From: Saccharopolyspora montiporae | GTDB lineage: Bacteria > Actinomycetota > Actinomycetes > Mycobacteriales > Pseudonocardiaceae | Length of the DNA stretch: 63,274 nt | NCBI RefSeq assembly: GCF_015209505.1 | Contig: NZ_JADEYC010000037.1 | Coordinates: 1 to 63,274, forward strand | Reading direction: 5' to 3' | In this document: positions 12,360 through 22,436 of the stretch, piece after piece | Numbering within the stretch: position 1 is the first letter of the stretch | Layout of the letters: the number at the start of each line of letters is the position of its first letter | Notes under the pieces: model-generated | Databases searched by the model: none | What the model was told of the DNA's origin: nothing | Seen by the model: only the letters and a program-made list of their open reading frames with translations | Made by a program: the position numbers and the translations under genes

Positions 12360-13037
12360 TCAGCCGCCGTCCGCGGCCGCGGCGAGTTCGCGCACGAGAT
12401 CGCGCAACTCCAGCAGACCCACCGCGCCCTGCGGTTCCTGCACGGCCGTCTCCACCCTGCCCAACCGGTCGGCGGCCAACCGCTCGCCCAGCGCCGCGTC
12501 CAGCGGCAGGAACGTCAGCGCGCGCTGCGCGTTCTCGTCCAGGTCGGCGAACCGGGGGTGGTGCACCGCCACGTCCACCAGCCCTTCGGTCTCGTCGACC
12601 TGGGCCACCACCCGGATCTGGGACAGCGGGTACTTCTCGCCGCGCAGGTTCACCGTCACCTCGGTCGGATCCGGCACCGGCGGCACCGAGTCGTGGTACT
12701 CCCAGAGCGCATCCGCCGCGGGAGCGGCAGCCATCCACGCATCGGTCCACACCCGCAGCCGCGGATCGGCCTGCCCGGTGACCACCAGCGCGTACACGGC
12801 GACCTCCCCGCGCTCCACGGTGAACGTGAGCTCCGGATGCATCGCCGCCACCGCATCGGCCAGCAGGTTCTCCACCCGGTGAAGCTCGCCGTCACCGAGC
12901 GCGGCGGCGGTCTCGGGCAGCAGCTCGTGCCAGCGCCGCCAGAACTCCGCGGCCCGCCCGGCGGCATCGGCCTCGGTGGAGACCGGTTCGTCCGGTGCGG
13001 TCCGGGTGCGACGCAGGAAGCGGAACATGGCCCTCAT
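12360..13037 (-). CDS. Uncharacterised protein, coupled to the upstream DUF6461-like gene
   Basis: The 225-residue acidic soluble protein shows FWRRWHELLPETAAAL near its N-terminus, a middle beta-rich stretch (LTFTVERGEVAVYALVVTG) and a region VVAQVDETEGLVDVAVHHPRFADL. I do not recognise a named family; it resembles actinobacterial hypothetical proteins of similar length. ATG 13037 overlaps the TGA of the upstream gene (ATGA), which supports this start over the internal ATG at 13028. It lies just upstream of ligA on the same strand and may be part of a short operon with the upstream gene. Confidence 0.75.
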   Translation of the reverse strand: MRAMFRFLRRTRTAPDEPVSTEADAAGRAAEFWRRWHELLPETAAALGDGELHRVENLLADAVAAMHPELTFTVERGEVAVYALVVTGQADPRLRVWTDAWMAAAPAADALWEYHDSVPPVPDPTEVTVNLRGEKYPLSQIRVVAQVDETEGLVDVAVHHPRFADLDENAQRALTFLPLDAALGERLAADRLGRVETAVQEPQGAVGLLELRDLVRELAAAADGG

Positions 13038-14098
13038 TGTGCCGGTCCGGACGCCGCGCCGGGGTCGGATCCGGACAACCCGCGGAAACCCGCGCCCAGC
13101 GCGGACAACGCGACGCAGTTGAGCTCGGCACCGTCCACGTGCCGCACCCGCCGCGCCTCCGACAACGCGGTGAGCAGGCCGGTCAGCGCGTCGCCGTTCG
13201 TCGCGTGCCGCAGCACCCGCATCGCGCGCACCTGGTTGCGCACGCTGCTGCTGGGACGGTGTTTGAGGCTCTGCCAGGACCACTTGCGCACCACCGCGCT
13301 CAGCCGCCCCTGGTGCACCGGCGTTCCCGCGCTGATCGCGGACAGCGTGCGGCGCACCCGCGGATGGTCGAGGCAGCCCGCGGCGGTGAGCACGTACCGC
13401 GCCACGGCGGCGGCCGCGTGCCTGCGCACCGGATCGGGCGCCGCGCGGATCACGGCGGCGAGTTCGCTGGGGTAACCGGGCACGTTGTCCAGCGGATCGG
13501 GTACCGCGGCCAGGTCGTCCGGCCACTCGGCCACCGGGTAGGTGCAGAACTGCCCGTCCAGCCAGCCCGGTTCCGACGGGACACCGGTGATCCGCCCCGC
13601 CAGCGCCAGCATCGCCGGGACCGGATCGTCCCGGCACCACACCAGGTCGTCGAAGAACCGCTCGACCTCCTCGGGCTGCTCGCCCTCGCGGTACTCGGGC
13701 AGCGCCCCCTCGAAGGACGTCCGCACCGAGCCGCCGACCGCGTGGCTGAACCGGGTGGCGCCATCCTCCGCCCAGTACACCGAGACCGCGTCCTGATGCG
13801 CGGCCCGGCGCAGCACCTCGGGCCGCGACCCCTGCCTGCCGCCGTCCTCGACCACCAGAACCCGGTCACCGAGCCGGCGCAGCGCGATCATCGGATACCG
13901 CTCCTGCGCGGCGAACGCTTCTTCGCAGAACTCCTCGATGTCCAGGTTGCGGGCGGGTTCGGCCATGCCCCCGAACGCGGTGGCGACCTGGACCGGATCC
14001 TGCGCGCGGACCAGCGTCAGGCAGGCCGCGTCCCGGATCGTGCTGCGCCGGACCCACGCAGCCCGCCCGACCTCGTCATCGATGCAGTAACTGGTCAC
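13034..14098 (-). CDS. DUF6461-like protein
   Basis: The 354-residue protein's N-terminal 120 residues (DAACLTLVRAQDPVQVATAFGG, later VLVVEDGGRQGSRPEVL) look like the DUF6461 domain found in many actinomycete proteins of unknown role, which often sit near mobile or conflict loci. The C-terminal part is Ala/Arg-rich and helical (RRHAAAAVARYVLTAAG) with HEAT-like character. The start is GTG 14098; the end overlaps the next gene by 4 bases. The family name rests on motif memory and should be checked with a profile search. Confidence 0.7.
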   Translation of the reverse strand: MTSYCIDDEVGRAAWVRRSTIRDAACLTLVRAQDPVQVATAFGGMAEPARNLDIEEFCEEAFAAQERYPMIALRRLGDRVLVVEDGGRQGSRPEVLRRAAHQDAVSVYWAEDGATRFSHAVGGSVRTSFEGALPEYREGEQPEEVERFFDDLVWCRDDPVPAMLALAGRITGVPSEPGWLDGQFCTYPVAEWPDDLAAVPDPLDNVPGYPSELAAVIRAAPDPVRRHAAAAVARYVLTAAGCLDHPRVRRTLSAISAGTPVHQGRLSAVVRKWSWQSLKHRPSSSVRNQVRAMRVLRHATNGDALTGLLTALSEARRVRHVDGAELNCVALSALGAGFRGLSGSDPGAASGPAQ

Positions 14099-14188
14099 GC
14101 CCCTTTCCTACCAGCACGCACGTCCCAGCACCGCCGGTTCGGGGAAACGCACCCGCCGACCACACCGAGTCCACTGTGGACGAAATAC

Positions 14189-15214
14189 CTACGCCAGTTC
14201 GTCGGCGAAGGCGGAGGCGAGGTCTCGGGTGAGCGACATCGCCCGGCGCGACCAGGTCGGCGACGCACCGGCCAGCCCGCACACCGGGGTGGGCACCGCG
14301 CGCTCGGCCAGTGCGCGCCGGTGGAAACCCAGCCGGGACGCCAGCCCGCGCGCCGGCGCCGCCAGCTCCGAGATGGCCACCTCACCCGGCGGATCGGTTC
14401 CCGGCACCAGCCCCAGCAGCAGGGTGGTGCCCTCCTCCCACGCCTCGCCGAGCTCATCGGCGAACCGGCCGGACACCTCGCCGAGCCCGGTCGCGTCCAG
14501 CGCCACGGCCCCGGCACCGGCACGGCGCAGCAGCTCGACCGGCGGGCGGGCCGCGCAGCAGTGCACGACGACCTGCTCACCCGTGCCGTCCCGCACGTGC
14601 TCGATGAACTCGGACAGCAGTCCGCGCACCTCCGGCTCCGGCACCGCGGGGACCGTGCCGTACCCGGACGGCGTGGCCAGCCACCCGTTCAGCACCGCGG
14701 GCAGGCTCGGTTCGTCCAGCTGGACCACGACACGCGATCCGGTCCGCTCGGCGATCTCGGTGGCGCGGCGCAGCAACCCCTCGGTCAGCGACGCGGTGAA
14801 GTCCCGCAGCGCACCGGCATCGGTGAGCACCCGGTGCCCGCGGGCCAGTTCGATCCCGGCGGCCAGCGTCCACGGACCGGCTGCGGCCAGCTTCACCACG
14901 CGCGGCGCCCCGGCCTCGGCCGCGGCCTGCTCGATCGCATCCACGTCCCAGCGCAGCAGGTCCTGCGCGCGGCGCTGATCGCGCCCCGGCGCCGCCACCC
15001 GGTACCCGGACGGCACGACCTCGACCGCCAAGTCCACCAGCATCCCGGCGGTGCGGCCGAGCACATCGGCACCGACTCCCCGGGCGGGCAGCTCCGGCAT
15101 CGGCACCAGCTCCGGGAACTCGCCCAGCACGGTGCGCGCCGCTTCGACCGGGTCGGTACCCGGCATCGATCCGATCGCCGTCGCGATTCCCGGTCCCCAC
15201 ACTGCGTCCGTCAC
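14189..15214 (-). CDS. MetE-like (cobalamin-independent methionine synthase-type) protein
   Basis: The 341-residue TIM-barrel protein resembles the C-terminal catalytic half of cobalamin-independent methionine synthase and the UROD/MetE-like superfamily. Candidate zinc ligands are visible: a His and Cys in VVVHCCAARPP, an acidic residue in VVQLDEPSLPAV, and a late Cys in PTPVCGLAG. There is no N-terminal folate-binding half, so the methyl donor is unknown. A gene of this type near ligA and mnmA is a recurring actinobacterial arrangement. The start is GTG 15214. The family call is good; the reaction is not established. Confidence 0.8.
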   Translation of the reverse strand: MTDAVWGPGIATAIGSMPGTDPVEAARTVLGEFPELVPMPELPARGVGADVLGRTAGMLVDLAVEVVPSGYRVAAPGRDQRRAQDLLRWDVDAIEQAAAEAGAPRVVKLAAAGPWTLAAGIELARGHRVLTDAGALRDFTASLTEGLLRRATEIAERTGSRVVVQLDEPSLPAVLNGWLATPSGYGTVPAVPEPEVRGLLSEFIEHVRDGTGEQVVVHCCAARPPVELLRRAGAGAVALDATGLGEVSGRFADELGEAWEEGTTLLLGLVPGTDPPGEVAISELAAPARGLASRLGFHRRALAERAVPTPVCGLAGASPTWSRRAMSLTRDLASAFADELA

Positions 15215-15261
15215 TCCCGCATTGTCTCCGCCGGTCCCCCCGCGGAACCGGACGGGCCGGG

Positions 15262-16812
15262 TCAGCTCGCGGCCGGGGCGTCGTCGGCGAACTCCTCGCG
15301 CAGCACCCGCTTGAGCAGCTTGCCCGCGCTGTTGCGCGGCAGGTCGTCCACGAACCGGATCTGCTTGGGAACCTTGAACCCCGCCAACCGGGTGCGCGCG
15401 TGCTCGACCAACTGCTGCTCGTCCACCTCCCCGCCGGCCACGACGACCGCCACGATCCGCTCCACCCAGCGCTCGTCCGGGACGGCGACCACCGCCACCT
15501 CGGTCACCGCCGGATGCGCGTACAGCGCGTCCTCCACTTCGCGCGAGGCCACCTGAACCCCGCCGCTGTTGATCACGTCCTTGATCCGGTCCACCACGGC
15601 GACGTAGCCCTGTTCATCGCGGCGGACCAGATCGCCCGAGCGGAACCAGCCGTCCCGGAAGACCTCCGCCGTCTCCGCGGGCTTGTCCCAGTAGCCGGTG
15701 CACAGCTGCGGCGACCGGTACACGATCTCGCCGACCTCGCCGTCGGGGACCTCCGCGCCCTGCTCGTCGACCACCTTCGCCTCCACGAACAGCGCCGGCC
15801 GCCCGGCCGAGTCCGGGCGCTCGTCGTGCTCCTCCGGGCGCAGGATCGTGGCCAGCGGCCCGATCTCGGACTGCCCGAAGCAGTTGTAGAAGCCCAGCCG
15901 CGGGAGCCGTTCGCGCAGCCGGGCGAGCACCGGCCCCGGCATGACCGACGCCCCGTAGAAGGCTTTCCGCAACGACCCGAGATCACGCCCGGCCAGGTCC
16001 GGGTGGTTGGCCAGCGCCACCCACAGCGTCGGGGCGGCGAAGAACGAACCATGCCCGTCCCGCTCCACGCGGCGCAGCACCTCGGCCGGGTCCGGGCTCT
16101 CCAGCAGGGTGTTCACCGCGCCGATCTGCAGGTACGGCAGCAGGAACACGTGCATCTGCGCGGAGTGGTACAGCGGCATCACGTGCAGCGGCCGGTCGTG
16201 CTCGGTCATGTCCAGACCCACCAGGCAGGACGTGTACTCGTGCAGCAGCGCCCGGTGCGTCATCATCGCGCCCTTGGGCTGCGAGGTCGTGCCCGAGGTG
16301 TACAGCAGCTGCACCAGGTCCCCGTCGTCGACCGGGACGTCCGGGGCCGCGACCGGGCCCGACGAGCAGGCCTGCAGCAGCGAATCCGGGGCGTCCCGCA
16401 GCGGCAGCACCGCCCCCAGCCCGGTCTCCGCGCGCACCTGCTGCACCCGATCGCTCAGCGCCGGATCGACCAGCACCGCACCGGCACCCGACTGCTGCAG
16501 CAGGTAGCCGAGCTCGCCCGCGGTGAGGTTGTAGTTGATCGGCACGTGCACCAGACCCGCCCGCGCGCACGCGAGGAACCCGATCACGTACGCGTCCGAG
16601 TTGCGGCCGAACGCGGCGACCCGCGCACCGGGCTCGACGACGCCCAGCAGCATCCCCGCTGCGCGGTCGACCGCCGCGTCCAGCTGCGCGTAGGTCCACT
16701 GCCGCTGCTGCCCGGAATCCGCGGCGAAGTCCAGCGCCACCCGGTCCGGAACCCGCGCTGCGCTGCGCCGGAGTACCTGGGAGACCGTGCTCGTGCGCGT
16801 ACCGTCGGACAT
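15262..16812 (-). CDS. Acyl-CoA synthetase (AMP-binding, FadD-like)
   Basis: The 516-residue ANL-family adenylate-forming enzyme should activate a carboxylic acid to an acyl-CoA through an acyl-AMP. It shows the P-loop-like LLYTSGTTSQPKGAMMTH motif, YNCFGQSEIGP, the GDLVRRDEQGYVAVVDRIKD hinge and the C-terminal Lys in LPRNSAGKLLKRVLRE. I chose ATG 16812 because GGAGG lies 5 bases upstream; an in-frame ATG 30 bases earlier has no such site. The substrate is not visible. It runs in the same direction as mnmA but is separated from it by a pseudogene remnant on the other strand. Confidence 0.9.
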   Translation of the reverse strand: MSDGTRTSTVSQVLRRSAARVPDRVALDFAADSGQQRQWTYAQLDAAVDRAAGMLLGVVEPGARVAAFGRNSDAYVIGFLACARAGLVHVPINYNLTAGELGYLLQQSGAGAVLVDPALSDRVQQVRAETGLGAVLPLRDAPDSLLQACSSGPVAAPDVPVDDGDLVQLLYTSGTTSQPKGAMMTHRALLHEYTSCLVGLDMTEHDRPLHVMPLYHSAQMHVFLLPYLQIGAVNTLLESPDPAEVLRRVERDGHGSFFAAPTLWVALANHPDLAGRDLGSLRKAFYGASVMPGPVLARLRERLPRLGFYNCFGQSEIGPLATILRPEEHDERPDSAGRPALFVEAKVVDEQGAEVPDGEVGEIVYRSPQLCTGYWDKPAETAEVFRDGWFRSGDLVRRDEQGYVAVVDRIKDVINSGGVQVASREVEDALYAHPAVTEVAVVAVPDERWVERIVAVVVAGGEVDEQQLVEHARTRLAGFKVPKQIRFVDDLPRNSAGKLLKRVLREEFADDAPAAS

Positions 16813-16914
16813 GCCCACCTCCTGAGTCGTGACGTCCGACACTACCGCGGGCGGAACCCGGCCCGACCGAAAAGTCCGCTGCTGCCGCCCGGTCCGCTGC
16901 CTACGTTGACCGGC

Positions 16915-17100
16915 ATGGTGCGAACGGTCCTGATCTCCGGCTCCGGCATGGCCGGCCCGGCACTGCGTACTGGCTGCCCGAACACGGCTTCCACCCGACC
17001 CTCGTGGAACGGGCGCCCGGGAACCGGGACGGCGGGTATGCGATCGACGTTCGCGGCGCGGCGGTCACCGTCGCCGAACGGAATCAGCGAGCAGCCGCGA
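16915..17100 (+). pseudogene. Frameshifted N-terminal remnant of an FAD-dependent monooxygenase
   Basis: From ATG 16915 the frame reads [16 protein letters not shown], the start of a flavin-monooxygenase Rossmann fold. It then continues in a shifted frame from about 16966 as [18 protein letters not shown] and [17 protein letters not shown] single missing base in CTG/CGTACTGG restores the reading. Only about 60 residues of a usually 380-400 residue enzyme remain, and the tail runs into the 3' end of mnmA. It is a dead gene fragment, probably left by a deletion that brought the mnmA end here. Confidence 0.75.
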
Positions 17101-18172
17101 TGAGCCCGCTGCCCAGCACGAGGTCGCCCTCGGCGTCCGGGGCGTAGAGCACGATGGCCTGCCCCGGCGCCACGCCCTGCAGCGGCTGCTGCAACCGGGC
17201 GCGGAACGCCTCGCCGTCGCACTCGACGACCGCATCGGCCATCCCGCCGTGCGCACGCACCTGCACCACGCACTCGGTCGGTCCGTCCAGCGCGCGCTCC
17301 GACGGCCAGATCGGCCGCTTCGCCTCGATCTCGTGCACCTGCAGCCGGTCGGCGGAACCGACCTCGACCGTTCCGGACACCGGTTCCAGGGACAGCACGT
17401 ACCGCGGCCGACCGTCCGCGGCCGGGGCGTCGATGCCGAGCCCCTTGCGCTGGCCCACGGTGAACCCGTGCACCCCGGTGTGCTGCCCGAGCACCGCTCC
17501 GGTGTCCGCGTCGACCAGCTCACCGGGCCGCTCGCCGAGCTTGTCGTCGAGGAACGAGCGCGTGTCACCGTCCGGGATGAAGCAGATGTCGTGGCTGTCC
17601 GGCTTCTCGGCCACGGCCAGCCCGCGCTCATCGGCCTCCGCCCGCACCTGCGTCTTCTCCGACGTGCCCAGCGGGAACATCGAATGGCGCAGTTGCTCAG
17701 CGGTCAGCGATGCCAGCACGTAGGACTGGTCCTTGCCGTCGTCCGCGCTGCGGCGCAGCTGCGGGACACCATCCACCACGGCCAGCCGCGCGTAGTGGCC
17801 GGTGCACACCGCGTCGAAGCCCAGCGCCATGGCCTTGTCCAGCAGCGCCTCGAACTTGATCTTCTCGTTGCAGGTCAGGCACGGATTCGGCGTGCGCCCG
17901 GCCGCGTACTCGCCGACGAAGTTCTCGATGACCTCCTCGGAGAACCGCTCGGCGAAATCCCACACGTAGAACGGGATGCCCAGCAGATCCGCCGCCCGCC
18001 GGGCGTCGTGCGCGTCCTCGACCGTGCAACACCCGCGAGCGCCGGTGCGCAGCGTGCCGGGCTTGGCCGACAGCGCCAGGTGCACGCCGACCACATCGTG
18101 CCCGGCCTCCACCGCGCGCGCGGCGGCCACCGCCGAGTCCACGCCGCCGCTCATCGCAGCCAGAACCTGCAC
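17084..18172 (-). CDS. mnmA: tRNA 2-thiouridine(34) synthase
   Basis: MnmA thiolates U34 of Lys, Glu and Gln tRNAs using sulfur relayed from a cysteine desulfurase. The 362-residue product shows the PP-loop SGGVDS at residues 8-13, the catalytic Cys in [12 protein letters not shown], the persulfide-carrying Cys in [10 protein letters not shown], and the C-terminal beta-barrel. Start is GTG 18172, only 3 bases from the stop of the cysteine desulfurase gene upstream, so the two are an operon and an obvious sulfur-relay pair. The 3' end overlaps the monooxygenase remnant on the other strand. Confidence 0.96.
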   Translation of the reverse strand: MQVLAAMSGGVDSAVAAARAVEAGHDVVGVHLALSAKPGTLRTGARGCCTVEDAHDARRAADLLGIPFYVWDFAERFSEEVIENFVGEYAAGRTPNPCLTCNEKIKFEALLDKAMALGFDAVCTGHYARLAVVDGVPQLRRSADDGKDQSYVLASLTAEQLRHSMFPLGTSEKTQVRAEADERGLAVAEKPDSHDICFIPDGDTRSFLDDKLGERPGELVDADTGAVLGQHTGVHGFTVGQRKGLGIDAPAADGRPRYVLSLEPVSGTVEVGSADRLQVHEIEAKRPIWPSERALDGPTECVVQVRAHGGMADAVVECDGEAFRARLQQPLQGVAPGQAIVLYAPDAEGDLVLGSGLIAAAR

Positions 18173-18175
18173 GTC

Positions 18176-19417
18176 TCACACCTCCGTGACGGCGGTCGCC
18201 GAAGCCCGGTCCGCCGAAGACCTGCGCAGCCCGGGCAATCCCGCGCTGCGCGCCCGTTCCACGACCGATCCGATCACACCGGTCAGCGCCTGCACGTCGG
18301 CCGCCGTCGAGTCGTGCCCGAGCGAGAACCGCAGCGAACCGCGCGCGGCCGCCGCGTCCGCACCCATGGCCAACAGCACGTGACTCGGTTCGGAAACGCC
18401 TGCGGTGCACGCGGATCCGGTCGAGCACTCGATGCGGTGCGCGTCCAGCAGCATGAGCAGGCTGTCGCCCTCGCACCCCGGGAACGTCAGATGCGCGTTG
18501 CCCGGCAACCGGGACGGCCCGCCACCGGTGACCGAGTCCCCGGGATCACCGTTGAGCACCACGTCCGGCACCGCCGCCCGCACCCCGCGGACCAGGTCCT
18601 CGCGCAACCCGGCCAGTGCCGGGGCGTGCCGCTCGCGGGCGGCGACGGCCTCGCGGACGGCGGTCGCCAGCCCCAGCACCCCGGGAGTGTCCAGCGTTCC
18701 GGACCGCACCTCGCGCTCCTGGCCACCGCCGTGCAGCAGCGGCGTGCAGGCCACATCGCGGGCCAGCAGCAGCACGCCCACCCCGTACGGGCCGCCGACC
18801 TTGTGCCCGGTCATCGTCAGCGCCGACACCCCGGAAGCCACGAAGTCCACCGGCAGCGTCTCCACCGCCTGCACCGCATCGGTGTGCAGCGGGATCCCGC
18901 GCTCCCGAGCGACGTCGGACAGCGCCGCGACCGGGTTGACGGTGCCCACCTCGTTGTTCGCCCACATCACCGTCGCCAGCGCCACCGTCGCCGGATCCTC
19001 GTCGATGGCCTCGCGCAGCGCCTCCGGATGCACCCGGCCCAGTTCGTCGGTGCGCAGCCAGGTCACCTCGGCGCCCTCGTGCTCAGCCAGCCATTCCACG
19101 GCGTCGAGCACCGCGTGGTGCTCGACAGCGGAAGCCAGCACCCGGCGCCGGGCCGGATCCGCCGCCCTGCGCGCCCAGAAGATGCCCTTCACCGCCAGGT
19201 TGTCGCTCTCCGTGCCGCCCGCGGTGAACAGCACCTCGGACGGGCGCGCACCCAGCGCCGCAGCGACCTCCTCGCGAGATTCCTCGACCGCGCGCCGGGC
19301 CAGCCGCCCCGAGGTGTGCAGCGAAGACGCGTTCCCGACGCGGGCGAGCGCCTCGCTCATCGCAGCGACCGCCTCCGGCCGCATCGGGGTCGTGGCAGCG
19401 TGGTCCAGGTAAGTCAT
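18176..19417 (-). CDS. Cysteine desulfurase (IscS/NifS-like)
   Basis: This PLP enzyme removes sulfur from cysteine and holds it as a persulfide. The 413-residue protein starts [11 protein letters not shown], has the PLP-binding Lys in [15 protein letters not shown], and the persulfide Cys in [19 protein letters not shown] 19417 has GGAGG four bases upstream; a longer frame begins at 19438 with no better site. It is directly upstream of mnmA, so tRNA thiolation is the likely job, though supply to iron-sulfur assembly is also possible. Confidence 0.94.
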   Translation of the reverse strand: MTYLDHAATTPMRPEAVAAMSEALARVGNASSLHTSGRLARRAVEESREEVAAALGARPSEVLFTAGGTESDNLAVKGIFWARRAADPARRRVLASAVEHHAVLDAVEWLAEHEGAEVTWLRTDELGRVHPEALREAIDEDPATVALATVMWANNEVGTVNPVAALSDVARERGIPLHTDAVQAVETLPVDFVASGVSALTMTGHKVGGPYGVGVLLLARDVACTPLLHGGGQEREVRSGTLDTPGVLGLATAVREAVAARERHAPALAGLREDLVRGVRAAVPDVVLNGDPGDSVTGGGPSRLPGNAHLTFPGCEGDSLLMLLDAHRIECSTGSACTAGVSEPSHVLLAMGADAAAARGSLRFSLGHDSTAADVQALTGVIGSVVERARSAGLPGLRRSSADRASATAVTEV

Positions 19418-19468
19418 CGCCCCTCCAGGGTACGGCAACCGGGCAGGAGCCCGGACGGAAGGTGCAGG

Positions 19469-20842
19469 TCAGGACGTTCGCCCGAGGTCGGAGCGCAGCA
19501 GCGCGGCAGCGGTGAGCACCGCGACGGGCACCAGCAGCAGATCCAGCACCGGCACCCCGCGGGCGGGAGCACCCGGACCGGCCAGCGCCGCGACCAGGAC
19601 ACCACCCGCACCCACGAACGCGGCCTGGCCGAGCATGTCGCACATCTGCAGCGCCGAGGAGTGGAACCCGCGGCGCCCCTCCGGCGACAGTTCCAGCACG
19701 CGCACCGAGGTGCTCGCGATCCCGATGCCCATGCCGGCTCCGGCCAGCGGCCAGCAGACGAACACGGTCCAGGCGGGCAGCGCTGCGGACAGGCCGCAGG
19801 CCAGCCCGGCGACCCCCGCCGCCACCAGCAGGAAACCCACCGCCACGACGCGTTCCCGGCGCAGGTGCCGACGGCGCGCCTGCCAGAAGGCACCGACGCT
19901 CCAGCCCAGCGAACCGACGGTGAGCGGGACCCCCGCCGCGGACGGCGGATATCCGTGCGCGGCCACCAGCGCCAGCGGCACGAACGCCTGGGCGGCGAAG
20001 AACACCCCGGCCAGCAGCCCGCGCGCCAGCACCATCAGCGGGATCCCCGGCCTGCCGGTCAACGTTCCGGCCGGCAGCAGGCTGCGCAGCGAACCGATCA
20101 GCAGCACCAGCGCGGCGATGCCCACCGGCGCCGCCACGAGCGGCTCCGGCACCACCCGCTGCGCCGCCCAGTTCAGCCCGATCACCCCGGCGGCCGCACC
20201 GATCGCGGCGGCACCACCGGCTGCCGGCTGTCCCGACGACTCGGCGGCCGGGCGACCGAACCGGCGGGCGGCAGGCAGCACGAGCAGCCCGCCCACCAGG
20301 ACGAACGGCGCCAGCCCGCCGAACACCCACCGCCAGCTGGCGTGCTCGGTCAGCAACCCCGCCACGGCCGGGCCGACCAGGGCGGGCAGCACCCACGCCG
20401 CGGAGACCACGCCGAACGCCGCAGGGCGTTGCCGCTGCGGGAACACGCCCGCGATCATCACGTACAACGAGACCAGCACGACCCCGCCGCCGGCACCCTG
20501 CACCGCGCGCCCAGCCAGCAGTACCGGCATGTCCGGGGCGTGCGCGGCCAGCAGCAGACCGGCGGCGAACGCGGCCAGCCCGAGCAGCAGCAAGCCGCCC
20601 GGACCGCGGCGGTCGGCGTACCTGCCGCCGAACGCGGTGCCCAGCGCACTGGCCGCGAGGAAGACGGTCAGCGGCCAGGAGTACCACTCCGGCGCGCGCA
20701 GGTCGGCCACGATCGCGGGCAGCGCGGTGGCCACACCCATCGCCTCGAACGCGATCAGCGTGATCACCAGCGCGAGCCCGGCGGTGAACGCGCGATGCTG
20801 CGGGCTGAGCAAGCCGCCCGCCGTGTTGTCCCTGTCCGGCAC
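19469..20842 (-). CDS. MFS transporter (drug-efflux type)
   Basis: The roughly 457-residue integral membrane protein has the many hydrophobic helices of the major facilitator superfamily. A-motif-like [12 protein letters not shown] lies after the second helix, and an internal [23 protein letters not shown] region is typical of the DHA2-like drug/proton antiporters. The transported compound cannot be inferred. The start is uncertain: GTG 20842 gives a short N-terminus before the first helix. The longer frame would run into rnhA on the opposite strand. The cysteine desulfurase gene lies about 50 bases downstream. Confidence 0.85.
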   Translation of the reverse strand: MPDRDNTAGGLLSPQHRAFTAGLALVITLIAFEAMGVATALPAIVADLRAPEWYSWPLTVFLAASALGTAFGGRYADRRGPGGLLLLGLAAFAAGLLLAAHAPDMPVLLAGRAVQGAGGGVVLVSLYVMIAGVFPQRQRPAAFGVVSAAWVLPALVGPAVAGLLTEHASWRWVFGGLAPFVLVGGLLVLPAARRFGRPAAESSGQPAAGGAAAIGAAAGVIGLNWAAQRVVPEPLVAAPVGIAALVLLIGSLRSLLPAGTLTGRPGIPLMVLARGLLAGVFFAAQAFVPLALVAAHGYPPSAAGVPLTVGSLGWSVGAFWQARRRHLRRERVVAVGFLLVAAGVAGLACGLSAALPAWTVFVCWPLAGAGMGIGIASTSVRVLELSPEGRRGFHSSALQMCDMLGQAAFVGAGGVLVAALAGPGAPARGVPVLDLLLVPVAVLTAAALLRSDLGRTS

Positions 20843-20914
20843 GCCGCCGAGCGTGCAACCCGACCCCCGGTGCTGGTCCACCCCTGCCACCCGGATGCGG
20901 ATAGATTCCGGGGC

Positions 20915-21379
20915 ATGCAGCGGGCAGGAGCCGGGAATCCGGCAGCGGTCGAGTTGTTCACCGACGGCGCGTGCGCGGGCAATCCGGGCCCGGGCGGATG
21001 GGGCGCGGTGCTGCGCTACGGCGAGCACGAGCGGGAGCTGCGCGGCAGCGATCCCACCACGACGAACAACCGCATGGAACTACTGGCGGTGATCGAGGGA
21101 CTCGCAGCGCTCAACCGGGCCGTGCCGCTGGTGCAGGTGCACACCGACAGCACCTACGTGCTCAACGGGATCACCAAGTGGCTGGCCGGCTGGAAGCGCA
21201 ACGGCTGGCTGACCGCGGCGCGCAAACCGGTGAAGAACGTCGAGCTCTGGCAACGGCTGGACGAGCAGTGCAAGCGGCACGGCGAGGTGCGCTGGCACTG
21301 GGTCAAAGGGCACAACGGCCACCCGGAGAACGAGCGCGCGGACCGGCTGGCCTGCGCGGGCCGCGACGAAGCGCGCTGA
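20915..21379 (+). CDS. rnhA: Ribonuclease HI
   Basis: RNase HI cuts the RNA strand of RNA:DNA hybrids in replication and R-loop removal. The 154-residue product carries the four catalytic acidic residues: Asp in [19 protein letters not shown], Glu in [12 protein letters not shown], Asp in [11 protein letters not shown] and the late Asp in [11 protein letters not shown], plus the basic [10 protein letters not shown] handle. The start is ATG 20915. It diverges from the MFS gene with about 70 bases between and is closed by a hairpin. Confidence 0.95.
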   Translation: MQRAGAGNPAAVELFTDGACAGNPGPGGWGAVLRYGEHERELRGSDPTTTNNRMELLAVIEGLAALNRAVPLVQVHTDSTYVLNGITKWLAGWKRNGWLTAARKPVKNVELWQRLDEQCKRHGEVRWHWVKGHNGHPENERADRLACAGRDEAR

Positions 21380-21387
21380 ACAGCAAC

Positions 21388-21418
21388 GGGCGGGCCGCAC
21401 ACGCCGTGCGACCCGCCC
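21388..21418. terminator. Bidirectional terminator between rnhA and etfA
   Basis: An imperfect hairpin with outer arms GGGCGGG/CCCGCCC and inner arms CGCAC/GTGCG lies 8 bases after the rnhA stop and 24 bases before the etfA stop. It separates two convergent genes. Confidence 0.7.
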
Positions 21419-21441
21419 GCGCGGTTGTTCAGAGCAGGGGC

Positions 21442-22401
21442 TCAGCCCTTGCGCTTGGCGACCTCGTCGGTCAGCTGCGGCGCGACCTGGAACAGGTCGC
21501 CCACCACGCCGAAGTCGGCGATCTCGAAGATCGGCGCCTCGGCGTCCTTGTTCACCGCCACGACCGTCTTCGACGTCTGCATGCCGGCGCGGTGCTGGAT
21601 CGCACCGGAGATACCCAGCGCGATGTAGAGCTGCGGCGAGACGGTCTTACCGGTCTGCCCCACCTGGAACTGGTGCGGGTAGTAGCCGGAATCCACCGCC
21701 GCGCGCGAAGCGCCCACGGCGGCACCCAGCGAATCGGCCAGCTTCTCCACGACCTCGAACGACTCGGCCGAACCCACGCCGCGGCCACCCGAAACCACCA
21801 CGCTGGCCTCGGTCAGCTCGGGGCGGTCCCCCGCCTCGACCGGCTGGCGCCCGGTGATCTTGGCGCTCTTGCCCGCATCGGCCGCGGGCACCTCGACCTG
21901 CTCGACCGCCGCGGCACCCGCGGCCGGCTCCGGCTCCACCGAACCCGGCAGCACCGTGACCACCGGCGTACCGGAAACGGCCTTGGCCTTGGCCTCGTAG
22001 GTCCCGCCGAACAGCGAATGGCTCGCCACAGCGGACCCGTCGATGCCCACGACCTCGGACAGCAGCCCGGAACCGGTGCGCACCGCCAGCCGACCGGCGA
22101 TCTCCTTGCCGTCCACCGACGCAGGCAGCAGCACCGCGGCCGGCGACGCGGAGGCCACCAGCGCGGACAGCACGTCGACCTGCGGGGTCACCAGGAACTG
22201 CCCCGCCTCGGCCGACTCGGCCGCGTACACCTTCTCCGCGCCCTGGGCGGCCAGCGCCTCGCCCAGCTTGCCCGCCGTGCCCGGCTCACCGACCACCACC
22301 GCGGACGGTTCGCCGATCTGCCGCGCGGCCGTGAGCAGCTCGGACGTGATCTTCTTGACCTCACCGTCCACGTGCTCGACGAGGACCAGAACCTCAGACA
22401 T
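21442..22401 (-). CDS. etfA: Electron transfer flavoprotein alpha subunit
   Basis: EtfA holds the FAD of the heterodimer that takes electrons from acyl-CoA dehydrogenases. The 319-residue product has the N-terminal domain ([16 protein letters not shown]) and the C-terminal FAD site: [45 protein letters not shown] and [22 protein letters not shown]. The ATG start follows the etfB stop by 35 bases, so both are one operon. A GC-rich hairpin lies just downstream. Confidence 0.96.
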   Translation of the reverse strand: MSEVLVLVEHVDGEVKKITSELLTAARQIGEPSAVVVGEPGTAGKLGEALAAQGAEKVYAAESAEAGQFLVTPQVDVLSALVASASPAAVLLPASVDGKEIAGRLAVRTGSGLLSEVVGIDGSAVASHSLFGGTYEAKAKAVSGTPVVTVLPGSVEPEPAAGAAAVEQVEVPAADAGKSAKITGRQPVEAGDRPELTEASVVVSGGRGVGSAESFEVVEKLADSLGAAVGASRAAVDSGYYPHQFQVGQTGKTVSPQLYIALGISGAIQHRAGMQTSKTVVAVNKDAEAPIFEIADFGVVGDLFQVAPQLTDEVAKRKG

Positions 22402-22436
22402 CTACTACGCCTCCTCGCGAATCCCGTGAACGACCG

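Noticed and set aside
14099..14188. A separate gene in the gap between the DUF6461-like and MetE-like genes
   Set aside because: Only 90 bases with no credible start or ribosome site; it holds one palindrome and nothing else seen.
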